Positions 24,469-35,160 of a DNA stretch of 64,000 bases are shown in pieces. The DNA is from Anomaloglossus baeobatrachus (lineage: Eukaryota > Chordata > Amphibia > Anura > Aromobatidae), in the NCBI RefSeq assembly GCF_048569485.1, contig NC_134355.1:392471361-392535360 (forward strand), written 5' to 3'. The position numbers were made by a program, and so were the translations under genes. Position 1 is the first letter of the stretch; each line of letters opens with the position of its first letter. The notes below the pieces were generated by a model. The model was not told the DNA's origin, did no database searches, and was given only the letters and a program-made list of their open reading frames with translations.

Positions 24469-25119
24469 TTCCCCCTTAGCAAAACGCAGACCGTCCTCGG
24501 GCTGCCCGTCCAACACCGGTTTTATTTTCCTTTTGTTTTCTGTGAAAATAGAAAAACGGTAACATATTTACAATTTATGACATCATCCCACATCGGGAGG
24601 TTCGGTACTTAAACGTTGCAAACATTTTAACGGTTGCGGCTCCGCTCTCTCCCATCCAAGTAACCTGGCCCTGATGCTGCCCCTAAAACCCAGGCAGCAC
24701 CCCTTGACCCCAGTCCAGCACAAGTTACCCGAGCGGGATCTGTCCTTCCCCTCCAGAGGGTAGCCACCGGTTCCTGTGGTGGCTGGGCCCCAGCCGGCTC
24801 TACTGCGGGCCCTCCCTCCAACCTGCCTCTCCGGAGGCGGTAACGGTAGCTGCAACAAACAGATTTTTATTTACATCCCACTAACGTTTGTGGTTGCCCT
24901 GCAAGTTCACGGGCTTGTCCATAAGGAGTCCCTTATGCAACTTTTTAAACGGTCCCCACGGGGACAACGGTGCTGGCAATGGCCGGTTTTCTCAATCACG
25001 GTTAATCAGGTAACTGTTCGGTAATCATCTTGCTTATCATCATTCTAAACTTTTCAAACTTTTTCAAACGAACACAGTGGTGGTCCCAACGGGGACGGTG
25101 CAACGGTACTCTGCTGCCA

Positions 25120-25743
25120 TTACTGGGCACTTTCGTCCTTCTCACCCGGCTCGGGGTGGAAGAACACGGGCACCAGCCCCTCCAGTGCATAGCAAGCATG
25201 GCGTGGAAGGGCCGCCCGATACCCGTTGTTTCCACTTCGAGGAACATACGTGGCCTCCATGCCATGCAGGGCGACGACTCCTTCATCCTCTTCCGAAACG
25301 GGTTCGGTATCAGGCCCAGAGTCACTATCATCCGTCCTTGCGTCAGGCGGGTTGCCGCCAGCTGCCACAGCTTCCAGGCTTGCCACTCTCTCCGCCACGG
25401 TCACAGAGGGGTATACGCCCAACGGGCCAGGCGCAGTGCGGTGCACGAGCAAGGAGGACGGAGGTGGTGTGGGGGCCAGGGGTAGACCGGGTCCCTCAGC
25501 CGCAGCGGCCGGTCCCTCGGGGACACAGGGGCGTGGGTCACTCACCAGCTCCTCCATCATGGCCTCCATTCCATACACTCGCGCAACAGCAGCTATCGCC
25601 TCCACCTCCGCGGTCCACTGCTCCATCAGTCTGCAGATCTGGCTTCGGTAGTGACGGCATATCCCTGCTGCCCGGGCCCTCAGCCATGCCGCTGTCCCGG
25701 GCACCAGCTCGGTAGCCTCAGCATAACTAGGTGGGGCGGACAT
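25120..25743 (-). CDS. 207-aa internal frame of the LTR element
   Basis: The only sizeable frame confined to the interior. It starts MSAPPSYAEATELVPG and has a basic, tryptophan/cysteine-containing start, a middle rich in alanine and proline (EGPAAAAEGPGLPLAP), and an acidic stretch (DSDSGPDTEPVSEEDEG). I find no CCHC knuckle, protease motif or reverse transcriptase motif. Position just after the 5' LTR would suit a gag-like product, but sequence gives no support for that. It may be a coding frame peculiar to this family or chance in GC-rich DNA. Confidence 0.35.
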   Translation of the reverse strand: MSAPPSYAEATELVPGTAAWLRARAAGICRHYRSQICRLMEQWTAEVEAIAAVARVYGMEAMMEELVSDPRPCVPEGPAAAAEGPGLPLAPTPPPSSLLVHRTAPGPLGVYPSVTVAERVASLEAVAAGGNPPDARTDDSDSGPDTEPVSEEDEGVVALHGMEATYVPRSGNNGYRAALPRHACYALEGLVPVFFHPEPGEKDESAQ

Positions 25744-26717
25744 TCCTTGCCAGGGTCGGCGGACCGTGGGGTCTCAGCGTTTCCGTTTGTACCGCCACAC
25801 TCACATGCAGCCAGCCGCCATCGCGTCCCCCTTAGCTTCTTTTCGGCCCCTCCTCTATCGGGGCGGGGTTTTGGCCTTCGCGCCTCTGCTACTCGAGAAG
25901 ATGCTCGAGCGGGAACTCTTCGCGCCAAAGATGGCGGCTTCTGAAATTTTTCTGCCGGACACCTCCGGCGGTAACAAGGCGCACCTCTACCAGACGGCAG
26001 AGCGGTAAGATTTTGTTCGTGACGCCAAGTTGTCGCGGGCGGAGGAGGGGACGCCGCGCTCTCCCACTGCTCGGGTCCGGCTGCCGCTGCTACCGCGGCC
26101 TGCTGCTGCTCGGTGGCTCGAGCGATGGGCCGGATCCCGGGGACTATAGCGGCGCTCCTCGCCCGTGAGTGAAAGGGGTTTGGTTGTGGGGATTGTTTAT
26201 TCTCCGTGACGCCACCCACGGTTGTGGTGATTGAGTGTACACCACCGCTGCTCTGGCTGGGGATCCCGGGAGTGATGGTATGGAGCAGCCAGTTGTTGTG
26301 TCGCCCCTCCGTGGGTAGGGGTTGGTGATCCCGGGGCCCAGTGATGGAGTTGGGATGGTGGACAGGCGGGTTATGGGGCCTGTGGAGGTGCAGGGGTGCA
26401 GGGGCAGTGCTGTGCCGCACGGCACGGAGGTACTCACTCAGCCAGTAAACACGACACAGTTCTCGGTAAACAAACGGCTGGTTGGACGGGTCCCTCGGAC
26501 GGTTGCGGTGCTGATTTCCCCTGCAGTTGACGGTGACGGTCTCTTCCCTGCACCTATGTGTAGTTGTTTGGTAGCGATGGGTTCCCACCGGTAACCCGCT
26601 CCCCAGCTTGGGTATGAGCCGGAGGAGCTCCACTCTTGCCCGCAGGCGCTGGCCCTGGGAAACTGGTGCCTTGGCGGTGGCGGTGTCTCCCCTTAATGGT
26701 CGGACTGTTGCCTTCAA
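25680..26717 (-). CDS. 345-aa frame running from LTR into interior
   Basis: An uninterrupted frame starts inside the 5' LTR (MKATVRPLRGDTATAKAP), crosses the LTR boundary at 26031 and ends in the interior, overlapping the start of the 207-aa frame in another phase. The LTR part is also open in the 3' LTR (23246-23935, 229 aa). The product would be rich in histidine, proline, arginine and alanine with no recognisable domain. A GC-rich, stop-poor LTR could produce this by chance, and the older LTR at 50250-51461 does not keep a comparable frame. Confidence 0.2.
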   Translation of the reverse strand: MKATVRPLRGDTATAKAPVSQGQRLRARVELLRLIPKLGSGLPVGTHRYQTTTHRCREETVTVNCRGNQHRNRPRDPSNQPFVYRELCRVYWLSEYLRAVRHSTAPAPLHLHRPHNPPVHHPNSITGPRDHQPLPTEGRHNNWLLHTITPGIPSQSSGGVHSITTTVGGVTENKQSPQPNPFHSRARSAAIVPGIRPIARATEQQQAAVAAAAGPEQWESAASPPPPATTWRHEQNLTALPSGRGAPCYRRRCPAEKFQKPPSLARRVPARASSRVAEARRPKPRPDRGGAEKKLRGTRWRLAACECGGTNGNAETPRSADPGKECPPHLVMLRLPSWCPGQRHG

Positions 26718-27248
26718 ACGGGACTTGGTTGTTGGGAGACAGTCGTCCCCTTCACTGACGGATTTGGCAAATTATGGCGACTCCTAGCCTTGCCGGGATC
26801 CGAAAGGCCCCTGCCCTGGTGCTGACTGTTCTTCGTATACCGCTCCGGTACCGCCGGGTCACCACCACCACGGTCCTTTCGGCAACCTCCGAGCAATCTC
26901 TCCTGCAGACGGTCACCGCCGTCTGCCAACCTTGCTGTCTCAGTCCGGGGCACACACCCGGACTAACTTCAGGCTTCTTGCTGTCACTACTCCTACTTTC
27001 CTCCTTTACCACTTCACTTCACTTCCTTTCACTTTCACTGCCCTAGCTGGACTCCTGGTTTTCCCGCCTCCAGAGCTGTGAACTCCTCGGTGGGTGGAGC
27101 CAACCGCCTGGCCCACCCCCTGGTGTGAACACCAGCCCCTGGAGGAAGGCAACAAGGATTTTAGTTTTGACTTTGTGTGTACCTGCAGGAAATGTGGGGT
27201 GCGTGTGGTGTTGTGACCTGTGACCCCTGGCTTGCCCAGGGCGTCACA
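26031..27248 (-). repeat. 5' LTR of the 23261-27248 element
   Basis: 1218 bp, nearly identical to the 3' LTR. The small length difference is mainly one 12-bp indel near 26360. Confidence 0.9.
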
Positions 27249-27600
27249 CATACTTATTCCTGGGGGGCATAGATGTTACTGGGGTAGTATACAACTCTGG
27301 GGGGCATATACATTACTGGGGTGGGTGGCATACAGCTCTGGGGTGGCAGCACATATGGCTCAGTGGGGCCAGTGCATATGGCTGTGGCAGTCCCATACAG
27401 CTCAAGAGGGGACATTTACTGCTCTGAGAGGGCCCATACAGCTCATGAGTGGGGGTCCACAGATGAACTTCAATGCAGGAGGAGCACGGAGCATTCAACA
27501 GTGAATGGTGTTTGCCAGTGTGGATTAAAAGGTCGGCAACCGCACTATCCAGGATACAGGATAGTGCAGCTACCAACCCAAGCACTGGAGTCCCTGGAAC
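27249..27600. other. Repeat-like flank of LTR element
   Basis: GGGG-containing short units (GGCATA...ATTACTGGGG, CAGCTCTGGGG) decay into sequence with nothing recognisable. Confidence 0.4.
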
Positions 27601-27689
27601 TCAGTCCGAGGCCCGCAGGACTGAAGACGGCTAGTTGCCCCCCCCAGCTATCCAGGGCCGCTGCATTTCCCCGGGTGTGTCGGATGCTG

Positions 27690-27955
27690 ACGCCAACCCT
27701 GGATGCAGGGTGTGTGGAATATGCGGGTTCAGAGTGTTTGAGAGAGGTGTAAGTTGGGATACAGGTTGTGTGAGATATAGGGATGCAGGGTGTGTGGGAT
27801 ATGGGGTACAGGGTCTGTGGGATATGGGGGTGCTGTGTATGAGATATGGGGGTAAAGGCTGGGGTGAAGTGTTTGTGGGATATGGGGTGCAGTGTGGGAT
27901 ATGGGGGTGCAGGATGTGTGTGGGATATGGGGTTGCAGGGTGTGAGAGAGCACCA
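27690..27955. repeat. Degenerate minisatellite, unit about 22 bp
   Basis: Variants of GGGATATGGGGTGCAGGGTG repeat about ten times. Proline/histidine-rich minus-strand frames are its translations. Confidence 0.85.
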
Positions 27956-28082
27956 CAAAGGAGGTAAAGATGAGGGACAAGAAGGTAAGTGCTCCACCAT
28001 GGAGCTATAGATGGGAAGAACTTTTACTGTAAAGTGTGGGAGGGGGAATAGTAGCATTCACTCAGTATACAGAGTGACAGCG

Positions 28083-28405
28083 CATTATGGGAGGCAGTAA
28101 GGACAGTGTGAGGGCACAGTATGAGAGGAGCAGTATACGAGGGACAATGTGAAGGGCACAGTATAAGAAGAGCAGTATACAAGGGACAATGTGAGGGCAC
28201 AGTATGAGAGGAGCAATATACGAGGGATAATGTAAGGGAACAGTATGAGAGGAGCAGTATACGAGGGACAATGTGAGGGCACAGTATGAGAGGAGCAGTA
28301 TACGAGGGACAGTGTGAGGGCACAGTATGAGAGGAGCAGTATACGAGGGACAGTGTGAGGGCACAGTATGAGAAGTGCAGTATACAAGGGACATTTGTGA
28401 GGGCA
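28083..28405. repeat. Minisatellite, 41-bp unit, about 7-8 copies
   Basis: Each unit contains GGGCACAGTATGAGAGGAGC followed by AGTATACGAGGGACA and a TGTG spacer. Copies are closely similar, so the array is probably length-polymorphic. Its translations on the minus strand (SYCALTLSLVYCSSH) are not a gene. Confidence 0.92.
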
Positions 28406-28510
28406 AATAGTGAAGGCTGTACGGTGTGAAAAGACAGCAGAGTATGGAGAGGGGGTAGTGTGGTGAGGGGCATGGAAGGTGTGGACAATGTGGAGATCAT
28501 TGTTCATATC

Positions 28511-29298
28511 TGTCAGGGCCAGGTGGACGGGCAGACCCAGGAGGTGGATCCACTGGGCCGAACTCCTAGATGGTGGTAAGGGGTCCGGTAGCTGGAGCAC
28601 TATAGGCAGCAGAACAGTCCGTGCACAGGAGTATAACGGAGAAGTCCCTGGGACTACGGAGTCACTGGTGGTAGTCCGGGTGACGCAGCTCAGGTTCGGA
28701 AGCCGAGAAGATGTCAGGCGGGGTCCGGAACCTTTGGAGCGAGATGACAGGTCACCGCAGGGATCCGAGATGGTACGGACTGTCAGGATGGCAGATGGAC
28801 TTCGTTCGGGGTTCGGGATTCGGTCTGGACCGGATGGCGAGGCAGGCACGGCTCTACAAGAGAGATAGGTGAGTATATAGACATATACACCAGGAGACCT
28901 GACTCCTAGCTTAAGAAACACGAAGATCAGGCCCCGCCCCCTTGGACATAAACCCCCTTTATACCCTGTACCTGTTTTGCATCATTTCCTGTTAATGGAC
29001 GCTGGCCCTTTAAGAAAGGGTCAATGACCGCGCGCGCGCCCTAATGCGCATGCGCGCGGCCCGAGTGCCAGAAGCCAGAGCAGGAAGCTGCGAGGAGGAA
29101 GCAGCAGGGCCAGGATGGGGCTGTGAAGCCGACGGACGCCGGGTGCGGGGACCAGGACGCTGGGGACGCGCTGGCAAGGGGTGCTGGAGAGCGGGGAGCG
29201 GCGGTGACCGGACCAAGGAACCGGGAAGCGAGACGGGGGACCCGGGGAGGGTGACAGGTGAGCCGGAGGGCAGCACAGGGGACCCGGGGAGCGTGACA
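28511..29298 (-). repeat. 3' LTR of the Gypsy element
   Basis: 788 bp. On the minus strand a G-rich polypurine-like run (29299-29330 on the plus strand is C-rich) lies directly before it. Confidence 0.95.
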
Positions 29299-31904
29299 GT
29301 ACCCCCCCCCACGCCCCCCTCCCCGCAACCGGGACAGGAAGGCACGGATCAGCGGAGTACCCACATTCTCCCGGGGCTCCCAGGACCTATCCTCAGGACC
29401 ATACCCTGCCCAGTCCACCAGGAAGAACTGTCGACCCCGTACGGTCTTCATGGCCACGATATCCCTTACCGCATAGATGTCGTCATCGGCAATAGGTGGA
29501 GGAGCCGAACTGGCAGCAGCGGAGAAGGGACCCAGGACAACCGGCTTGAGCAGGGAGACGTGGAATGAGTTGGGTATCCTCATCGTGGCCGGGAGCCGTA
29601 GCTTGTAGGAGACCTCATTGATCTTGTTGAGGACTTTAAACGGCCCGATGTAGCGAGGACCCAGCTTGTAGGATGGTATCTTCAATCGGACGTACTTGGA
29701 TGCAAGCCAGACTAGATCTCCAGGAGAGAAACACGGAGGATCCAGACGTCTCTTGTCTGCGTGTCTTTTCATCCGCAGGGAAGCACGCCCAAGGGACGCC
29801 TTGACAGAGTCCCAAATGGTTGCAAAGTCACGGGCTACAGTATCAGCAGCAGGGACATCCGAAGAAGGGGATACAGGCAATGGGACGGAGGGCTGAAGTC
29901 CGTAAACGACATGGAAGGGAGAGCTGGAGGACGACTCACTGATGTGGTGGTTATGGGAGAATTCAGCCCAAGGAAGAAGCGTGGACCAGTCGTCGTGATG
30001 GGCGTTGACATAGTGACGTAAGAAAGAGGTCAATATTTGATTGACCCTCTCCACTTGGCCATTAGACTGAGGATGGTATGCAGATGAAAAGTCCAGAGTC
30101 ACTCCCAGATGGTTGCAGAGAGCCCTCCAGAAGCGGGAGGTGAACTGAGTTCCTCTATCGGATACGATGTGAGATGGAAAGCCATGCAAGCGGAAGATGT
30201 GATGTATGTAGGCGTCCGCGAGTTCCTGAGCAGAGGGCAATCCAGCCATAGGGACGAAATGAGCCATTTTAGAGAATCGATCCACCACGACCCATATGAC
30301 TGTGTGTCCGGAGGACAATGGCAAGTCTGTAATAAAGTCCATCGCTATGTGTTGCCACGGAACTGAAGGTATCGGCAGAGGCAGAAGACGGCCATATGGC
30401 AGGTGTTTGGGCGTCTTGTTCCTGGCACAAGAGGAGCAGGCAGAGACAAAAGCAGCGACGTCCGTGCGAAGGGATGGCCACCAGTAATGGCGTACAATCG
30501 CACCCCATGTTCTCTTCTGACCAGCATGACCGGCTGTTTTCGAGGCATGACCCCAGTGTAACACTTTTTGCCTGTCTGTCTCAGAGACATAGGTCTTCCC
30601 GGGCGGTATCTGGGCCAGGGTGACAGGGGCCACCGGAATGATTTTGCTAGGACAGATGATGGGTTGGGTAGTCTCCTCCTCCTGCTCCATGGGCATGAAA
30701 GACCTGGACAAGGCATCAGCGCGTACATTCTTGTCCGCGGGTCGGAAATGGAGCTGGAAATCAAACCTGGCAAAGAATAAGGACCACCTGGCTTGCCGTG
30801 GGTTCAGTCGCTGAGCAGACCGCAGGTATTCCAGGTTCTTGTGGTCCGTGTAAATGATAACGGGGTACACTGCTCCTTCCAGAAGGTAGCGCCATTCCTC
30901 TAGAGCCAGTTTGACTGCCAAGAGCTCTCGGTCACCGATGGTGTAGTTGCGTTCAGGCGCTGAGAAGCTCTTGGAGAAGAATCCGCAAGTCACCATCTTC
31001 CCGGAGGAGGATTTCTGCATGAGCACTGCTCCGGCTCCTGAGGAGGAGGCATCCACCTCCAAGGTGAACTGGCGGTTTAACTCCGGACGGTGAAGTACAG
31101 GAGAGGAGGCAAATGCCCGCTTCAGCGAGCCAAACGCGGCGTCGGCCGCAGGTGACCAGTCCTTTGGATTAGCCTCCTTCTTGGTCAAAGCGGAGAGAGG
31201 AGCAGTCAGAGCCGAGAAGTGAGGGATGAACTGGCGGTAGTAGTTGGCGAATCCCAGGAAGCGTTGGATTGCCTTCAGTCCAGAAGGAGGAGGCCAGTTC
31301 AGAATGGAGGAGACCTTCTTTGGATCCATCTGCAGTCCGGTATCAGAGATGATGTACCCCAGGAAGGGGAGAGAAGACTGCTCAAAGACACACTTCTCAT
31401 ACTTCGCGTACAGACGATTCTCTCTCAGTCTTTGTAGAACCAGCTGCACGTTCTCTCTGTGGGTCTGGAGGTCCGGAGAGAAGACAAGGATGTCATCCAG
31501 ATATACTACCACACAGAGGTAAAGAAGGTCCCGGAAGACGTCGTTCACCAGTTCTTGAAAGACGGCTGGGGCGTTACACAGGCCGAAGGGCATCACGCAG
31601 TATTCATAGTGCCCATCGCGCGTATTGAACGCGGTCTTCCATTCGTCCCCAGAGCGGATGCGTACCAGATTGTAAGCACCCCGAAGATCCAGCTTGGTGA
31701 ACACACGAGATCCTCTAAGCCGGTCAAACAATTCAGGGATGAGCGGCAGAGGGTACTTGTTTTTTACGGTGATTTGATTCAAACCCCGGTAGTCTATGCA
31801 TGGGCGTAAGTCGCCCTCTTTCTTCTTGACAAAGAAGAAACCTGCTCCAGCAGGAGAGGAGGATCTCCGGATGAATCCCCTTGCCAGGCTCTCTGTGATG
31901 TAAG
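29041..31904 (-). CDS. Gypsy RT, RNase H, integrase, chromodomain (part after Tc1)
   Basis: Continuous frame from the far side of the Tc1 insertion. Reverse transcriptase has FFFVKKKEGDLRPCIDYRGL and the catalytic YLDD (near 31492-31503). RNase H shows TLEVDASSSGAGAVL and YTDHKNL. Integrase has the HH-CC finger (HWGHASKTAGH...CSSCARNK), the catalytic aspartates in HIAMDFITDLP and SDRGTQF, and AYHPQSNGQVERVN with the glutamate. A chromodomain closes the protein (VRDIVAMKTVRGRQFFLVDW, GYGPEDRSWEP), which in related elements reads histone marks to guide integration. The frame runs on into the 3' LTR, and the last part is probably not functional. Confidence 0.93.
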
Positions 31905-31906
31905 TA

Positions 31907-33560
31907 CAGTTAGGTCCAGAAATATTTGGACAGTGACACGATTTTCGCGAGTTGGGCTCTGCATGCCACCACATTGGATTTGAAATGAAACCTCTACAAC
32001 AGAATTCAAGTGCAGATTGTAACGTTTAATTTGAAGGTTTGAACAAAAATATCTGATAGAAATTGTAGGAATTGTACACATTTCTTTACAAACACTCCAC
32101 ATTTTAGGAGGTCAAAAGTAATTGGACAAATAAACCAAACCCAAAAACAAAAATTTTTATTTTCAATATTTTGTTGCGAATCCTTTGGAGGCAATCACTG
32201 CCTTAAGTCTGGAACCCATGGACATCACCAAACGCTGGGTTTCCTCCATCTTAATGCTTTGCCAGGCCTTTACAGCCGCAGCCTTCAGGTCTTGCTTGTT
32301 TGTGGGTCTTTCCGTCTTATGTCTGGATTTAAGCAAGTGAAATGCATGCTCAATTGGTTTAAGATCTGGTGATTGACTTGGCCATTGCAGAATGTTCCAC
32401 TTTTTTGCACTCATGAACTCCTGGGTAGCTTTGGCTGTATGCTTGGGGTCATTGTCCATCTGTACTATGAAGCGCCGTCCGATCAACTTTGCGGCATTTG
32501 GCTGAATCTGGGCTGAAAGTATATCCCGGTACACTTCAGAATTCATCCGGCTACTCTTGTCTGCTGTTATGTCATAAACTAAACACAAGTGACCCAGTGC
32601 CATTGAAAGCCATGCATGCCCATGCCATTACGTTGCCTCCACCATGTTTTACAGAGGATGTGGTGTGCCTTGGATCATGTGCCGTTTCCTTTCTTCTCCA
32701 AACTTTTTTCTTCCCATCATTCTGGTACAGGTTGATCTTTGTCTCATCTGTCCATAGAATACTTTTCCAGAACTGAGCTGGCTTCATGAGGTGTTTTTCA
32801 GCAAATTTAACTCTGGCCTGTCTATTTTTGGAATTGATGAATGGTTTGCATCTAGATGTGAACCCTTTGTATTTACTTTCATGGAGTCTTCTCTTTACTG
32901 TTGACTTAGAGACAGATACACCTACTTCACTGAGAGTGTTCTGGACTTCAGTTGATGTTGTGAACGGGTTCTTTTTCACCAAAGAAAGTATGCGGCGATC
33001 ATCCACCACTGTTGTCATCCGTGGACGCCCAGTCCTTTTTGAGTTCCCAAGCTCACCAGTCAATTCCTTTTTTCTCAGAATGTACCCGACTGTTGATTTT
33101 GCTACTCCAAGCATGTCTGCTATCTCTCTGATGGATTTTTTTTTATTTTTCAGCCTCAGGATGTTCTGCTTCACCTCAATTGAGAGTTCCTTAGACCACA
33201 TGTTGTCTGGTCACAGCAACAGCTTCCAAATGCAAAACCACACACCTGTAATCAACCCCAGACCTTTTAACTACTTCATTGATTACAGGTTAACGAGGGA
33301 GACGCCTTCAGAGTTAATTGCAGCCCTTAGAGTCCCTTGTCCAATTACTTTTGGTCCCTTGAAAAAGAGGAGGCTATGCATTACAGAGCTATGATTCCTA
33401 AACCCTTTCTCCGATTTGGATGTGAAAACTCTCATATTGCAGCTGGGAGTGTGCACTTTCAGCCCATATTATATATATAATTGTTTTTCTGAACATGCTT
33501 TTGTAAACAGCTAAAATAACAAAACTTGTGTCACTGTCCAAATATTTCTGGACCTAACTG
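31907..33560 (-). mobile_element. Tc1/mariner element, copy 2, nested in Gypsy pol
   Basis: Same family as 3836-5486: termini CAGTTAGGTCCAGAAATATT at both ends, TA duplications at 31905-31906 and 33561-33562, length 1654 bp. It splits the Gypsy pol between protease and reverse transcriptase and is therefore younger than an LTR insertion that is itself very recent. Confidence 0.96.
32163..33201 (-). pseudogene. Tc1 transposase, frameshifted (copy 2)
   Basis: Minus-strand frames 33201-32572 and 32603-32163 encode the N-terminal and C-terminal parts. Motifs match copy 1: helix-turn-helix region, [36 protein letters not shown] and the ASKGFATKY end. The phase shift falls at the same place as in copy 1 (around 32572-32580) but is of opposite sign, an extra base here versus a missing one there. 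Catalytic residues are all still encoded. Confidence 0.92.
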
Positions 33561-33562
33561 TA

Positions 33563-34200
33563 GACATGGCCCTTGTTTCGGCTGGAGACAATGGATATAT
33601 CCGTCCTCGAGTTGGTGTAGTTCCAGGGAGCAGGTCGATGGCACAATCGTAAGGACGATGTGGCGGAAGTACCTCGGATTCCTTTTTATCAAAGACGTCT
33701 GCAAAGGACCAATAGGCCGAGGGCAGCCCCGGTAGGTTCTCTGGAACCGGAGGTCGTCGGATGGGTTGTATGGTCTTCAGGCACTTCTCATGGCACGAAG
33801 AGCCCCATCGGGTGATTTCGCCAGTGCCCCAGCTGACTGATGGTTCGTGTGTCCGCAACCAGGGAAGTCCCAGCAGGATTTGATGGGACATGTGTGGGAG
33901 GACGTAGAGAGCGATGTTCTCGGTGTGCAGGGCACCGATACGCAGTTCCACCGGCTTGGTGATCCAGGAGATGGTGTCAGAGAGGGGTCTCCCATCCACA
34001 GAGGCAATCACGAGGGGCTTGTCAAGTGGAGTAACAGGCACCTGGTACTTGTCCACCGTGGCCTGCTGGATGAAATTGCCTGCTGCCCCGGAATCGAGGT
34101 ATGCCTCAGCCGTGAACCGCGTCTCTCCCGTTGTCACTTGCACAGTCCACGTAACCGGGTCTGAGAGAGTCCCAGCACCTAGGGTGGCCTCTCCTACCAA
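33563..34200 (-). CDS. Gypsy protease region of pol (part before Tc1)
   Basis: The frame starts just after gag and contains the retroviral-type aspartic protease motif LDSGAAGNF followed by HQILLGLPWL, then the linker toward reverse transcriptase (SFADVFDKKE, LLPGTTPTRGRIYPLS). It runs up to the TA target of the Tc1 element at 33561. Confidence 0.9.
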
Positions 34201-34202
34201 CC

Positions 34203-35147
34203 CTAGGCTTTGGAGTTTCCCGGCCTCTCAGGACAGGAGCGTAGCAGGTGTGTGTCCTCTCCGCAGTAAAAGCAGAGGCCCTTGGCGAGCTGCTCAGCTC
34301 TACGTTGTTCAGACTGCCGCACTCTGTCGATCTGCATGGGCTCGTGGACGGGGACCCCAGCTGTCGAAGACTGAAGTACGGCGGGCTTCTGCGGAGGAGA
34401 GGAATGCCGTACCGGTCGTCTCTCACGGGACACTTCCTTGGATCGCTCCTGAAAGCGGATGTCCACTCGAGTCGCTAGGGTAATCAGGGCATCCAGGGTG
34501 GTCGGTACGTCACGACCCGCCAGCTCATCTTTAATTCGCCCCGAGAGTCCTTCCCAGAAGGCGGCGGTTAGGGCCTCGTTGTTCCACCCGAGTTCCGAAG
34601 CCAAGGTGCGAAACCGGATTGCGTATTGGCCCACCGTCAGAGTCCCCTGACGCAGCCGGAGAAGAGACGAAGCAGACGCGGAGGCGCGTCCGGGCTCATC
34701 AAAGGTGCCACGGAATGCCTGCAGGAAGTCCTGGATGTTCGTGGTCACAGGATCCCCCTTCTCCCACAAGGGGTTCATCCATGCCAGTGCCTCACCCTCT
34801 AGATGGGACATGATGAAGGCGACCTTGGCTTGATCAGAGGCAAACAAATGCGGCAGCTGCGTGAAATGGAGGAAGCATTGGTTTAAGAATCCCCTGCAGG
34901 TCTTGGGGTCTCCGGCGTACCGGGGTGGTGAGGCCAAACGAAGTCTGGAAGTATCTGAAGAAGTCGCCACGGGAGCTGGAGCCGTGGCTTGACTAGTGGA
35001 GGCCCGGGATGCTGAAGACGTGACTGCCGCTTGTAGCGTGTTCAGGCGGGCGTCCACAGAAGACATAAATTGCAGCATGCGGGTCTGAGTCTCACGCTGG
35101 CGTGTGAGTTCCTCCTGTACGGCTGCTAGTGCTGCAGCGGGATCCAT
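34203..35147 (-). CDS. Gypsy Gag (314 aa)
   Basis: Structural protein of the retroelement. It starts MDPAAALAAVQEELTRQRET, with a likely coiled-coil N-terminal part, then a capsid-like region (residues about 75-230, with FLNQCFLHFTQLP and EGEALAWMNPLWE typical of RTL/PEG10-like Gag), and a single zinc knuckle near the end (CFYCGEDTHLLRSC, CX2CX4HX4C). The following protease frame is in another phase, consistent with the frameshifting this family is known to use. The frame looks whole. Confidence 0.9.
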   Translation of the reverse strand: MDPAAALAAVQEELTRQRETQTRMLQFMSSVDARLNTLQAAVTSSASRASTSQATAPAPVATSSDTSRLRLASPPRYAGDPKTCRGFLNQCFLHFTQLPHLFASDQAKVAFIMSHLEGEALAWMNPLWEKGDPVTTNIQDFLQAFRGTFDEPGRASASASSLLRLRQGTLTVGQYAIRFRTLASELGWNNEALTAAFWEGLSGRIKDELAGRDVPTTLDALITLATRVDIRFQERSKEVSRERRPVRHSSPPQKPAVLQSSTAGVPVHEPMQIDRVRQSEQRRAEQLAKGLCFYCGEDTHLLRSCPERPGNSKA

Positions 35148-35160
35148 GGCCTGATCTTAC

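Larger units (their letters stand above)
23261..27248 (-). mobile_element. Young non-autonomous LTR retroelement
   Basis: Two direct LTRs of about 1.21 kb (23261-24468 and 26031-27248) enclose a 1.56-kb interior. LTR ends are TG...CA, and CATA flanks both sides (23257-23260, 27249-27252) as a 4-bp duplication. Reading on the minus strand, a polypurine run (TAAGGGGGAA) abuts the 3' LTR, and GGCGTCACGAAC lies just inside the 5' LTR as a candidate primer-binding site. The LTRs differ at about 14 sites plus small length changes, roughly 1 percent, so the insertion is recent. No protease, reverse transcriptase or integrase is encoded. Family not assigned; it presumably used proteins of another element. 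Confidence 0.9.

Noticed and set aside
28083-28405. CRISPR-like array
   Set aside because: Repeats are directly abutting with no unique spacers, and the context is eukaryotic.
28024-28921. 278-aa and smaller minus-strand frames with SYCALTLSLVYCSSH repeats
   Set aside because: Translation of the 41-bp minisatellite and of Gypsy LTR sequence.
29041-29568. 174-aa plus-strand frame in the Gypsy 3' LTR region
   Set aside because: GC-rich antisense of the LTR and the end of pol; no domain.
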